Positions 26,446 through 36,159 of a stretch of DNA of 41,900 nucleotides are shown here, piece by piece. The notes beneath the pieces were generated by a model. That model was not told the DNA's origin, ran no database searches, and saw only the letters and a list, made by a program, of their open reading frames with translations. Numbering within the stretch: the first letter of the stretch is position 1; the number at the start of each line of letters is the position of its first letter. The stretch covers positions 1 to 41,900 of the forward strand of contig JAISXF010000050.1 in NCBI GenBank assembly GCA_031270845.1. Direction: 5' to 3'. The translations under genes were made by a program, and so were the position numbers. The stretch comes from Prevotellaceae bacterium. GTDB taxonomy: Bacteria > Bacteroidota > Bacteroidia > Bacteroidales > UBA932.

Positions 26446-28521
26446 TTAAAAGGCGAGACCGACACCGAGGAAGAGACCGCCGGAAGCATCGGTTTCGTCC
26501 TCTGTAAGAATGGAATGGTAGCCGAAAGAAAGGTAGAAAATAGAATAAAGATAGCTTAAGCCGGCTTCAATTTCAAGGCCGCGCTGGAGGTCTGGAGAAT
26601 AGTATTCGGCACTGTTTGTTAATGACTTATGAACCGTTCCGCACTCCCCGTAACCCAGCCCGCCATGCAGGTAAAGACTGCCGCCGAGATTATAGATTAC
26701 GCCGGCAGAAAGGGACTCATAACGGTATTTTTTGGTATCCATATCATAATCGGAGGTATTTATTGCATCATCATCGTTATCGGTCAAAATACTGTTGTTA
26801 TTGGACTCACTCTTCGCAACAAGAGAAAAGAGGGCATCGCCCTTATATCGCAGATAAAAACCCCATTGTTTACAGTATCCGACGGAAGCCCCGTAGGGCG
26901 CCTTGAAGGAGAAAATGTACTCCGCCAAAATCTTACCACGATCGCTGTAGGAATAGCGTTTCGGTTCCATATTTCCGTAGATTTCGTTGTCTCCGGCCTT
27001 GAGGATGACGGTCTGTTTGAGGTTTTTGTAACCTGAACTGCTAAACTCGACGGTTGTTTTACCGAGCGGGAGGCCGGTTTTAGTGAGGGGCGTGTTTCCG
27101 GCATTGGTTCCGTTGATACTTACGGCGGCACTGCCGACATTGGCGTCGATACGGAGGGTTGCGAGCGAGGGTTTCTCGAGGAGCGTGGCGTTGACGGAGG
27201 TCATTTGATTTTCTTCTATCGTTACGGTCTGGCTCCAGGTGATATATCCTTCGGCCTGGAGGGTTATTTTTCGGGTTCCGGTGAGAATTTTGTCAATCAC
27301 GACGGGCGTTTGGCTCGGCCATTGGCTATCATCAATGAGGACGGTGGCATCGACATTGGACCGGATGTCAATGATGCCGTATATGGGGACAGGCGGGTCG
27401 AGGGTTCGGGTAAACGTGTCGCCATTGCGGGCTTCGATGGTGGTGAAGGAGGAACGGTGCGAGGGCTTTCGGACTTCAACCCTGTAGAGGCCGGGGGTGA
27501 GGCGGGTGTTCCAGGTATTGGCGGCCTTGCGTTCGTCATTGAGGTAGATGTCGCCGTCGGCGATGAGGGTGACGGTGGCAAAGTTTGACGGCAACGTGAT
27601 TTGGACGGTTGTATCGGCGCCATCACGGACGGTTATTTTTTGAGCTGCGGGCATGAAGAGGTTTTTTACGGCGCGGACGGTGTGTTCACCGCCGGGTATC
27701 CGCTCGATTGTTAAGGGAGATAGTCCACGCCGTTCGCTGTTGATAAAAATTTCGGCGCCCTGTTCGGGCAGTGTGTGGATGATTAGCTTACCAAAGGCGG
27801 GTCGGAGGATTGCATTCAAGGGTTCGGGCTTTTCGGCGGTGATTTCTATCATACCTGTGCTGGAGTGGTAAAGAGGCGCTTCGATGGTGTAGGTATGTTT
27901 TCCGTAGGGGAGGAGTTTTTGAAAACGCCCGCCGTCAAACGGTTCGGGCGCGGCGGTATCAATCTTAATAGTCGCGCCATCGATGGCGCAATTGGCAACG
28001 AGATACTGGAACATCGGGCGATCGTCGATGGTTGTACGGATAGTTGCGGCGGTGAGTTTCATAATATATACGGTTGCTTCGCGGAGAGGCTCGCCGAACT
28101 CGTAGTTTCGCACGGTTCCGAGATAAGTATGGGTGAGCGTGAGGCGTCGTGCGCCGGGCGAGAGGAAAACCCATATTTCCCCTTTCTCCTGTTGCGAGTG
28201 CTCGATGCCGGTCATGCCGGCATCGAAGGTAAAGTCGGCGAGCGCGAGCGGGGTTTCGATTTTGAGTATCGCACAGGTTTTGTTGTTTCTATCAATTCGC
28301 TTGTGCGTGATCCTTGCAGCCTGGTCGGCCTCGTCAAGATAAAAGCGCTCGACGGCAAGCTCCTGCGCCGCGGCGGGGATGGAAAGGATTAAAAAAAGGA
28401 AAAGAAGAAAATAGCTAAAAATGGAAGAAAAAGAGGAAAGAGGATGACCGTTGGAGAAGATGGGAGAAATGACCGGGAGCGGATGCAAATGGTTGAAAGA
28501 GGCAGGTGAAAGCTGTTTCAT
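26446..28521 (-). CDS. Secreted protein with multiple PEGA-like repeats and a possible C-terminal outer-membrane strand region
   Basis: Signal-like N-terminus ending AAAQ, repeated P.GA.I.IN...G.TPL motifs, C-terminus GGLFLGVGLAF. Confidence 0.8.
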   Translation of the reverse strand: MKQLSPASFNHLHPLPVISPIFSNGHPLSSFSSIFSYFLLFLFLILSIPAAAQELAVERFYLDEADQAARITHKRIDRNNKTCAILKIETPLALADFTFDAGMTGIEHSQQEKGEIWVFLSPGARRLTLTHTYLGTVRNYEFGEPLREATVYIMKLTAATIRTTIDDRPMFQYLVANCAIDGATIKIDTAAPEPFDGGRFQKLLPYGKHTYTIEAPLYHSSTGMIEITAEKPEPLNAILRPAFGKLIIHTLPEQGAEIFINSERRGLSPLTIERIPGGEHTVRAVKNLFMPAAQKITVRDGADTTVQITLPSNFATVTLIADGDIYLNDERKAANTWNTRLTPGLYRVEVRKPSHRSSFTTIEARNGDTFTRTLDPPVPIYGIIDIRSNVDATVLIDDSQWPSQTPVVIDKILTGTRKITLQAEGYITWSQTVTIEENQMTSVNATLLEKPSLATLRIDANVGSAAVSINGTNAGNTPLTKTGLPLGKTTVEFSSSGYKNLKQTVILKAGDNEIYGNMEPKRYSYSDRGKILAEYIFSFKAPYGASVGYCKQWGFYLRYKGDALFSLVAKSESNNNSILTDNDDDAINTSDYDMDTKKYRYESLSAGVIYNLGGSLYLHGGLGYGECGTVHKSLTNSAEYYSPDLQRGLEIEAGLSYLYSIFYLSFGYHSILTEDETDASGGLFLGVGLAF

Positions 28522-28533
28522 AATTCGTTGATA

Positions 28534-30336
28534 TTAAAAATAAGAAATGTCGTATAGTCCGAAGTCAGGGTCTTTTTCGGGCTGCCAGGTTCGGATGTGA
28601 ATGAGGGGTTCGTCGGTTTTGTTCAAATCGACCATGAGGAACAGGTAGCCGGTGTCGCCGTACGAGGTGGAAAAATAATCCTGCTTGAGCTGGATTCCAT
28701 ATATTTCGCCGCCGGCACCGGCCTGCTTGACGCTGATGTCGGTGAAATGGAGATTGACGTACTCGTTGCTTCGGAATACGGTTGCGAGCTGCCGGATATA
28801 CTGTTCCTTTTTGTATTGCGTGAGGCGGACAGAGTTGGGAATAAAGGGCTGGTCGGGGCCGGTATAGTTTTTGACTACCTTACCGACGATGATGAGGGCG
28901 TTTTCGGAGAATATTGACTCGATAAAATCAAGTCTTTTCAAAGCGTAGGCGGTTTTGTAGGTTTCGATAAAGTGGATGATTGCGATGCGGGAGTAGGTTC
29001 CCCACTGATCGTGCTGCGCTATTTCGTTGCAGACGTTGTCGGAAAGGGCAAAAGAAAGGGATCGGATTTTACCGCTGTCCTTCGCGATGTGAAATACCAC
29101 GTTTTCGACAAATTGTTTTCGGTTGTTGCTAAAACTGAAACGCATTGGGAGGGATCGCGCCATGATGCCGTCCTCGAATGCGACGAATTGGTAGTCAGGC
29201 TGAGCGATGATCAGGGCTTTTCCGTATTGCACGAGCCGGATAAAGATTTCATATCCCTCATCGGTAAAGCAATCGCGCACGGAATCGTACCGGCGCGAGC
29301 GGATGGCGTTTTCGACGCGCATGAGCATGGAGATATAGGGCGTATTGTCGAGTTCCTGCCGGGGTAAGGGCTTTAATTCCTGTAAAGACTCTAAGGCCGG
29401 AGAAGGCATTAAAGAAGGCGAAGGCGCAGAAGGCTCTAAAGCGACATCCATATAACTTTTCTTAAAGATGACGGGTTCGATTTTCCTGAGGACGTCGTCG
29501 ATTTCCTTGTCGATTCGCCATTCGTTTTCAAAAGCGTACTCTATTTTGATGCGGAGGTTTTTGTGGAGGCTGTTGTCTCCGGTCATTTCGGCGATTCCTT
29601 TACCGTCTTTTGCGGCAATTGTTTCCGACCAGTTTCGCCCGTCGAAGAAGGCATAGTCGCAATTGACGGCCGGGTGGTCGCGATAGCGGATTTCGAGCAG
29701 ATAATGCGTGAGGTTTCCGTCGATCTGTTTGCCGGTAACGGTTACCGAAAGGTTATCGAGCAGCGCATTTATGCGTTCGGGAATATATACGTCCAACTTG
29801 CGGGAAGCCCCGTTGAGGTCGGCAGTCATTTCGGTGGCATCGGGGTGGCTTTGCAGCAGCAGCAAAGCCCAATAGTAGTAACGGAGAGCATCGGCCACCT
29901 GCCACTGGGCATCGGCGCGGGAGGCTATCGCGACAAATTCTTTGATTTTGTTTTCGCGGTCGGCAAAAATTTTATAGACTTCCGTTCGTTTGACAAATCG
30001 AAATACGTGCACATCCGGTTCCTCTCCCCAGCTTAGGATTTCGGTATTTTTGACAGCGGCGCTCGAATAGGTTTGCACCAGGGAGTGGACATATTGGTTG
30101 TGTTGCGCCCGCCCGTCGCGCATTTCCTCGCTGCTTTGCACACTGAACCTGCTTTCCACGGTTGTCGAAATGCTTCCGATAAGCATCGCCATGGCTTCTT
30201 TGTCGGCCTGCGCGGTGGTTTTGCCGACGCCTTCGCCCCAGTAGTACTGTTTATTGTTTTTTACCTGTTCGACGGTCTGCGCGCAGGCGCCTATTGCCGC
30301 CGCGGTAAAGAAGAACCATATAGCTATGCGTTTCAT
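28534..30336 (-). CDS. Secreted 600-aa protein, LPP20-like N-terminal region, function unknown
   Basis: Signal peptide ending GACAQ, YWGEGVGKTTAQADKEAMAMLIGSIST; 12 bp upstream of the PEGA gene. Confidence 0.75.
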   Translation of the reverse strand: MKRIAIWFFFTAAAIGACAQTVEQVKNNKQYYWGEGVGKTTAQADKEAMAMLIGSISTTVESRFSVQSSEEMRDGRAQHNQYVHSLVQTYSSAAVKNTEILSWGEEPDVHVFRFVKRTEVYKIFADRENKIKEFVAIASRADAQWQVADALRYYYWALLLLQSHPDATEMTADLNGASRKLDVYIPERINALLDNLSVTVTGKQIDGNLTHYLLEIRYRDHPAVNCDYAFFDGRNWSETIAAKDGKGIAEMTGDNSLHKNLRIKIEYAFENEWRIDKEIDDVLRKIEPVIFKKSYMDVALEPSAPSPSLMPSPALESLQELKPLPRQELDNTPYISMLMRVENAIRSRRYDSVRDCFTDEGYEIFIRLVQYGKALIIAQPDYQFVAFEDGIMARSLPMRFSFSNNRKQFVENVVFHIAKDSGKIRSLSFALSDNVCNEIAQHDQWGTYSRIAIIHFIETYKTAYALKRLDFIESIFSENALIIVGKVVKNYTGPDQPFIPNSVRLTQYKKEQYIRQLATVFRSNEYVNLHFTDISVKQAGAGGEIYGIQLKQDYFSTSYGDTGYLFLMVDLNKTDEPLIHIRTWQPEKDPDFGLYDISYF

Positions 30337-30380
30337 AATTTCGTTGAGTTGTTGAGTCGTTGAGTTATAATTTTAGAAGA

Positions 30381-30388
30381 CAAAGGTA
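30381..30388 (-). promoter_or_regulatory. TACCTTTG -7 element for the 28534-30336 operon
   Basis: CAAAGGTA on + strand. Confidence 0.6.
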
Positions 30389-30462
30389 GAAAAAATAATG
30401 CCAATATCCATAAATAAAAATAATTGCCGGAGGATAAGGATTCAGCAATTCGACAAAATAAT

Positions 30463-30470
30463 TACCTTTG
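30463..30470 (+). promoter_or_regulatory. TACCTTTG -7 element for mnmD
   Basis: 4 nt before ATG 30475. Confidence 0.6.
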
Positions 30471-30474
30471 TATC

Positions 30475-31200
30475 ATGAATTGCCAACAACCAACAGCAAC
30501 AGCCGACTTCCGACTGATTATTACCTCCGACGGCTCGCACACGCTTTATGTGCCGTCATTGAACGAGCATTATCATTCGGTGAGGGGAGCGGTGCAGGAA
30601 TCGCGGCATGTATATATCGGGTCGGGGTTTCGCTATATCTGCAAAAACATGCTTCACGATTCGTTGAAGATACTGGAGGTGGGGTTCGGAACAGGGTTGA
30701 ATGCGCTGCTCACCCTGCTTGAGGCAGAACACGCCGGAGTCGAAGTCTATTACGAAGCGCTGGAGAAATATCCGCTACCGATGGAGGTGGTTGCAGAATT
30801 GAATTACGCTACGGCTTCGGGACTGCCCGACAAGCGCCTGTTTATGCGCCTGCACAGCACGGCATGGGATCAACAGGTGTGTCTGTCGCCGTATTTCACG
30901 CTCCACAAACGCCTTGCCGACCTTCTTGCGTATGAACCGGAGATGCTGTTTGACCTTATCTACTTCGATGCCTTCGCTCCCGACGTCCAGCCCGACCTGT
31001 GGACAGAGGCCGTATTCCGCAAACTTTACGAGTGCCTCTGCCCCGGCGGCACGCTGGTAACTTACTCTTCCAAAGGAGCAGTCAAAATCGCCCTTCGACA
31101 GGCCGGCTTTAACCTCTGGCGACTGTCCGGCGCCGGAGGAAAACGGCATATGCTGAGAGCCGTAAAATCAGGAATTACAGTCCCCGCAGGCAATTCGTAA
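30475..31200 (+). CDS. mnmD: tRNA (5-methylaminomethyl-2-thiouridine)(34)-methyltransferase MnmD (stand-alone)
   Basis: LEVGFGTGLNALLTL, LIYFDAFAPDVQPDLWTEAVFRKLYECLCPGGTLVTYSSKGAV. Confidence 0.88.
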   Translation: MNCQQPTATADFRLIITSDGSHTLYVPSLNEHYHSVRGAVQESRHVYIGSGFRYICKNMLHDSLKILEVGFGTGLNALLTLLEAEHAGVEVYYEALEKYPLPMEVVAELNYATASGLPDKRLFMRLHSTAWDQQVCLSPYFTLHKRLADLLAYEPEMLFDLIYFDAFAPDVQPDLWTEAVFRKLYECLCPGGTLVTYSSKGAVKIALRQAGFNLWRLSGAGGKRHMLRAVKSGITVPAGNS

Positions 31201-31203
31201 TTC

Positions 31204-31959
31204 CTAATTCCTGAACAGCGATGCCGAGGCTTGGGCAGCGGGAAGCACCAGCACATCGGCTACGTTGACGTGCGGCGGACAGCCGACGATGTAGCCGACA
31301 ACATCGGCCACGTCGGCGGCGTGCAGCGGTTCAAAGCCTTTGTACACATTGTCGGCGCGGGAGTGGTCGCCCTTGAAGCGCACCGTCGAAAACTCCGTCT
31401 CTACCGCCCCCGGCGCTACCTGCGAGACGCGGATGCCATACGGCAAAAGCTCCATCCGCAGGCCTTTTGTGAGGGCATCGACGGCGTACTTCGTTGCACA
31501 ATAGACATTGCCGTTTGCATATACTTCGCGGCCGGCTATCGACCCGATATTAATAATGTGTCCTGTCCGACGGGCTATCATGTGCGGCGCCACGGTGCGC
31601 GTAACATAAAGCAGCCCGTTGATATTGGTGTCGATCATCCGTTCCCAGTCGCCGGTCAGGCCGTCGTGCAGGGGGTTGAGGCCGACGGCGAGGCCGGCAT
31701 TGTTCACCAGCACGTCGATATTCTGCCAGCGTTCGGGCAGGCAACCGATGTGCTCCTCGACCTGCTGCCTTTCGCGCACATCGAAGCACAGCGGCAGGGC
31801 AGCCACGCCGCAGTCGCCCGACAGGCGCCCGGCCAGCGCGTTCAGGCGGTCGTGGCGGCGACCGGTAATAATAATATCAAAATGATCGGCAGCCAGCCGC
31901 AAGGCTACGGCCTCGCCAATGCCCGACGTCGCGCCGGTAATACAAGCAATTTTATTCAT
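31204..31959 (-). CDS. SDR family NAD(P)-dependent oxidoreductase (YdfG-like)
   Basis: TGATSGIGEAVA, NNAGLA, YCATKYAVDALTKGLR. Confidence 0.93.
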   Translation of the reverse strand: MNKIACITGATSGIGEAVALRLAADHFDIIITGRRHDRLNALAGRLSGDCGVAALPLCFDVRERQQVEEHIGCLPERWQNIDVLVNNAGLAVGLNPLHDGLTGDWERMIDTNINGLLYVTRTVAPHMIARRTGHIINIGSIAGREVYANGNVYCATKYAVDALTKGLRMELLPYGIRVSQVAPGAVETEFSTVRFKGDHSRADNVYKGFEPLHAADVADVVGYIVGCPPHVNVADVLVLPAAQASASLFRN

Positions 31960-32110
31960 GATTATTGGATATTAGAATTTGTGGAGCCTCTTGTGAGGGA
32001 TAAATATTACACCACGCCCAAACGCCAGCCGAATCCCTATGAAATGCAGGCTGGAACGGAATGCAAGAGTGCGACAATTTGAAATGCACCCCCGATGATT
32101 GCTGTAATGC

Positions 32111-32938
32111 CTAATTGATTTCTCCGAAGCTACTATCGACGAGGATCCGGCCGCAGTATTCGCAGACGATGATTTTTTTGCTTAATGCGATGTCAAGTTG
32201 GCGTTGGGGCGGGATTTTGTTGAAGCATCCGCCGCAGGCATCACGCTGTACGGTTACTACCGCCAGCCCGTTGCGGGCGTTCTGGCGCACTTTGAGGTAG
32301 GCGGTCAACATGCGTGCGTCGAGCAGCGATTGCAGTTCGGACGATTTTTTTTCCAGTTCTTTTTCTTCCTTAGCGGTTTCGGAGACAATTTCGTCGAGTT
32401 CCTTTTTCTTCACATCGAGGTCTTCGCTGCGTTCGGTCATGCGTTTTTTGGTTTCGTCGAGCAGGGCTTTGCGTTCTTTCAGCTGTTCGGAATATTCTTT
32501 CATACGCTTGTTGGCCAATTCGATTTCCAGATTTTGGTATTCGATTTCTTTTGACAGCGAATCATATTCACGGTTATTTTTCACGTTTTTTTGCTGTTCG
32601 CCGTACCGTTTTACTGCTGCCGTGGCCGTTTCGATATCTAATTTTTTCTTTGTAATATTCGACTCCGTATCCTTGACGTCGGACTGCAAGTTCGAGATAC
32701 GGGTTTTCAGCCCGTGGATTTCATCTTCGAGGTCGCGTACTTCGAGGGGCAGCTCGCCACGCAATAGCCGCAGCTGGTCGATTTGCGAATCGGTTTGCTG
32801 CATTTGAAAGAGGATGCGCAATTTTGCTTCGGGCGAATCATTGTCGCCGATTGTTTTTTTAGGCGGGGCTGTTTTAGCCGCTGCCGGGTCCGTTTCCTGT
32901 TTTACGGATGTTTTCTTTGTTGTTTTTGTTGTTGCCAT
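32111..32938 (-). CDS. Coiled-coil protein with C4-type zinc ribbon
   Basis: Long coiled coil then CGGCFNKIPPQRQLDIALSKKIIVCEYCGRIL. Confidence 0.88.
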   Translation of the reverse strand: MATTKTTKKTSVKQETDPAAAKTAPPKKTIGDNDSPEAKLRILFQMQQTDSQIDQLRLLRGELPLEVRDLEDEIHGLKTRISNLQSDVKDTESNITKKKLDIETATAAVKRYGEQQKNVKNNREYDSLSKEIEYQNLEIELANKRMKEYSEQLKERKALLDETKKRMTERSEDLDVKKKELDEIVSETAKEEKELEKKSSELQSLLDARMLTAYLKVRQNARNGLAVVTVQRDACGGCFNKIPPQRQLDIALSKKIIVCEYCGRILVDSSFGEIN

Positions 32939-32940
32939 AT

Positions 32941-33732
32941 TTAATAATAGTTTATAGCGTTTGTAGTATTTTTTGTTAATCGGACGGCAAAGGTAGGCAT
33001 TTTTTTCGTAAGACAGCGGTAAAAAATATGCATGACTTCCTGTTCACTTTCGTAGTGGCCGACATCGACAATCATCAGGTGGTTGTCGGCATCGAAAAAG
33101 TCGTGGTATTTAAAATCGGCGCTGACGAATGCCTGCACGCCGTCGGCTGCTGCTGCCGGAAGCAGGAATGCCCCGCTGCCGCCGCATACGGCCACCCGCG
33201 CCACAAGCCCCGCCGGCGGATGCGAATAGCGGAGGGTCGGCGTGCCGAAGGTGTTTTTTACTGTTTGCAGGAAATCGGCCGGCGGCAGCGGTTGCGGCAA
33301 GTCGCCCGTCATGCCGAAGCCTGTGTCGGCGCCGGCGTCGCGGGGCGAAAGGATGCGGGCATGGCGCAGCTTCAATCGTTCGCACATGGCTTCGCTTACG
33401 CCGCCGCGCACGCTGTCGATATTCGTATGGGCGGCGTAAAGCACAAGGTTGTGCCGGATGGCCTGCTCGACTATCCGTTCTGCGCGGGTTTGCCCGGTGA
33501 GGTGTTTCAATCCTTTAAAAATAACGGGATGGTGTGAAATGATAAGGTTCGCGCCGGTGTCGATGGCTTCGCGGAGCACGGCTTCGGTTACATCGACGCA
33601 TAAAAGCGCCGCCGTAACTTCGGCGTGCGGATTGCCTACGCAAAACCCGGCATTATCGTAAGATTCCTGATAATGCAGGGGCGCCAGTTCTTCTATGGCA
33701 GCGGCGATGCAGGCGGCGGTCGGTCGGTTCAT
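32941..33732 (-). CDS. Nif3-like dinuclear metal centre protein
   Basis: YDNAGFCVG, IISHHPVIFKGLK, AAHTNIDSVRGGVSEAM, MIVDVGHYESE. Confidence 0.92.
   Translation of the reverse strand: MNRPTAACIAAAIEELAPLHYQESYDNAGFCVGNPHAEVTAALLCVDVTEAVLREAIDTGANLIISHHPVIFKGLKHLTGQTRAERIVEQAIRHNLVLYAAHTNIDSVRGGVSEAMCERLKLRHARILSPRDAGADTGFGMTGDLPQPLPPADFLQTVKNTFGTPTLRYSHPPAGLVARVAVCGGSGAFLLPAAAADGVQAFVSADFKYHDFFDADNHLMIVDVGHYESEQEVMHIFYRCLTKKMPTFAVRLTKNTTNAINYY
32988..32995 (-). promoter_or_regulatory. TACCTTTG -7 element inside the 3' end of the nif3-like gene, probably driving the zinc-ribbon gene
   Basis: CAAAGGTA on + strand, ~50 nt before the downstream ATG at 32938. Confidence 0.45.
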
Positions 33733-33747
33733 GGGGCAGGGTAGGGA

Positions 33748-34086
33748 TTAGAGCAGTTCTTTTACTTCGAGCAGTTCCTGTTTAATGGCTTTCAGCGATG
33801 CAATGATTTCGAGGGTATGATTTTCGCCGTGCTTGTTTTCCCTGATTCGTTTATGTGCGCCGTCGAGGGTCATTCCCTGTTCTTTGATAAGGCGGTGCAG
33901 GATTTTCAGTGTTTCCACATCGTGCGGCAAAAACAGCCGGTTTCCCTTACGGTTTTTCGCCGGGCGGATAATGTCGTCCATTTTGTTTGACCAGAAACGC
34001 ACCAGCGAGGTCGCTTCGCCCAGTATCTCGGCGACTTCGCCAATGGTGTAGTACAGTTTTTCGATGTTTGGTTCTTTGTATGCCAT
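33748..34086 (-). CDS. MerR family transcriptional regulator
   Basis: YYTIGEVAEILGEATSLVRFWSNKMDDIIRPAKNRKGNRLF. Confidence 0.92.
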   Translation of the reverse strand: MAYKEPNIEKLYYTIGEVAEILGEATSLVRFWSNKMDDIIRPAKNRKGNRLFLPHDVETLKILHRLIKEQGMTLDGAHKRIRENKHGENHTLEIIASLKAIKQELLEVKELL

Positions 34087-34144
34087 TTAGTTTACCTCCG
34101 AATATATTTTATCCATTTTCATCTTTTCATCGCGCGTAGCGCAT

Positions 34145-35113
34145 CTAATCCAGCGACTGCCCGCTGTTGGTTGCTAACTGTATCATCCGGTCGCGCTCGT
34201 CGGGCATGATGTCGATGATAAAAAAGTTCAGCGGGTCTTGAAATTTGCCATCCTTCAGTACTTCGTAATGCAGGTGGGGGGTCATGGCCATGGCCATGCC
34301 GGAGTTCCCGACCGTAGCGATCACCTGTCCGCGCGTTACCCGCTGTCCTTTTGTTACGAGAATGGTATTGAGGTGGGCGTACACGGTGGTGTAGCCGTTG
34401 TCGTGGTCGATAACGACTTTGTTGCCGTACCCGCGCATCGACCGTTCGACAGTGGCGACCGTGCCGTTGGCCGTAGCCATGACATCGACGCCCATCGCCG
34501 AAATAAAATCAATGCCCGTATGTTCCCGCAGCACTTTGTAGAAGGGGTGAATACGCAGGCCGACCGATGCGCCGGTGCGCGACAGGTCTTTGTTTTGTAT
34601 GGGCTGTATGGCCGGCAGGTTGAGGAATGCCGCTTCGGTATGTTGCAGCATGGCGGTAATGCTGTCGAGCGAAGCCGATTGCCTTTGCACACGGAGGGCG
34701 AGGTTACGCAGGCGCCGGTCGGTAGTTATTACCAAATCTTTATTGCTAAACAGCTCCAGCTCTTCGTAGCGATCGACGCCGCCAATGCCCGTGCCTGTAT
34801 AGGGCAGCGGGTCGGCCTGAAAAATGGTACGATAAATCTGGTTATCGCGCCGGCTGATGTCGTTCAATACGGTTTCGAGCTGGTCGAAGCGCCGGTCGAG
34901 CGCGTCGTACTGCTGTGTGAGCATTTGATTTTCGCGCAGCAGTCCGCGTTCTTCGGGCGTGTAGAAGAAGGCGGAAAACACAAAATAATAGACAATGGCG
35001 AGCAGTACGCTACCTGTGAAATACAGCGCAAAGCGCCGTATTCCATGCCAGATACCCCGGCGGACTTTAACGAAATCGAGCAGCTCATGGCTGTATTTAT
35101 ACCGGTATTGCAT
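34145..35113 (-). CDS. M23 family metallopeptidase
   Basis: N-terminal TM, HTGIDFISAMG, YTTVYAHLN, HLHYEVLKDG. Confidence 0.92.
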   Translation of the reverse strand: MQYRYKYSHELLDFVKVRRGIWHGIRRFALYFTGSVLLAIVYYFVFSAFFYTPEERGLLRENQMLTQQYDALDRRFDQLETVLNDISRRDNQIYRTIFQADPLPYTGTGIGGVDRYEELELFSNKDLVITTDRRLRNLALRVQRQSASLDSITAMLQHTEAAFLNLPAIQPIQNKDLSRTGASVGLRIHPFYKVLREHTGIDFISAMGVDVMATANGTVATVERSMRGYGNKVVIDHDNGYTTVYAHLNTILVTKGQRVTRGQVIATVGNSGMAMAMTPHLHYEVLKDGKFQDPLNFFIIDIMPDERDRMIQLATNSGQSLD

Positions 35114-36081
35114 CAGTCAAATTCTTTATTGCCCTGCGCATTGGCCAGGATTTGTTCGTATTCATCAATGTCAATATCACTGCTGAAATAATTCATCGGA
35201 TTTTGAGGTTTGTCGCGATAACGTACCTCATAGTGCAGGTGCGGGCCGGTGCTTTTACCCGTATTGCCCGACAGGGCTACCTGTTCGCCCCGCTTAACCG
35301 GCTGACCTTCGGTTACCATAATTTTACTCAAATGCGCATAGGTCGTGGAATAGCCGAACCCGTGATTGATGATGATATAATTTCCATATCCAAAAAACGA
35401 ATATTTGGCGGTTTGAACCACTCCGTCGCCGGTGGCGAATATGGGCGTTCCAACAGGAATGCCAATATCAATGCCATTGTGGTTCTGAGGCGTACCGGCC
35501 ACCGGATGCACCGCCCGGAAACGAAACACATCCGTGATACGCATTTGATTGGTCGGCACCGGCTGGATAGCCGGAACGCAATAGCTCATCTGCTCGGTCA
35601 TGATAGCCAGCTTGGCAATCGTATCAAAAGAAATGGACTGAATGTACGCTTTCTTCAAAAGAATATCCAGCTGTTTCGAGGTTTGGATTAAAACCGGTGC
35701 GTAAGTCGATTCTTCGAGATGGCTGTAGCGGTCAATACCGCCGAAGCCGGCGTCGCGTATCGAAGCGGGGATAATATCAAGGCCGAAAGTAGCGCGGTAC
35801 ATGTTATTGTCGCGGCGCTGTATATGGGTGAGGAAGGCATTCGTTTCTTCAAAGCGTTTATTGAGCAAATCGTATTTAACCAATAAATCGGCATTGCTGC
35901 GGCGCATCGACAGCAGATGCGGCGTATCGAAATACTGAATATAGACCGTGTAATAGCCAACCGTCAACAGTACGCTCACGAAAAAGCCGCATAGAAAACG
36001 TTTGAATTTCGTTCTGCGGGAAATGTGAGTTACCTCAAACAAAAGCGTTTCCGTATTAAACCGATAATGTGATCGAGCCAT
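35113..36081 (-). CDS. M23 family metallopeptidase (tandem paralogue)
   Basis: HNGIDIGIPVG, STTYAHLSK, HLHYEVRY; start reset to the ATG at 36081. Confidence 0.92.
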   Translation of the reverse strand: MARSHYRFNTETLLFEVTHISRRTKFKRFLCGFFVSVLLTVGYYTVYIQYFDTPHLLSMRRSNADLLVKYDLLNKRFEETNAFLTHIQRRDNNMYRATFGLDIIPASIRDAGFGGIDRYSHLEESTYAPVLIQTSKQLDILLKKAYIQSISFDTIAKLAIMTEQMSYCVPAIQPVPTNQMRITDVFRFRAVHPVAGTPQNHNGIDIGIPVGTPIFATGDGVVQTAKYSFFGYGNYIIINHGFGYSTTYAHLSKIMVTEGQPVKRGEQVALSGNTGKSTGPHLHYEVRYRDKPQNPMNYFSSDIDIDEYEQILANAQGNKEFD

Positions 36082-36112
36082 GTAAATTGGTAAAATTCTT
36101 TTTATTGAGGTG

Positions 36113-36120
36113 CAAATATA
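36113..36120 (-). promoter_or_regulatory. TATATTTG -7 element for the M23 pair
   Basis: CAAATATA on + strand. Confidence 0.5.
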
Positions 36121-36151
36121 AGGATTTTTTCTAATAACACGAAAAAAATTG

Positions 36152-36159
36152 TAATTTTG
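36152..36159 (+). promoter_or_regulatory. TAATTTTG -7 element for alaS
   Basis: Matches TAnnTTTG; ~110-nt leader to ATG 36272. Confidence 0.55.
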
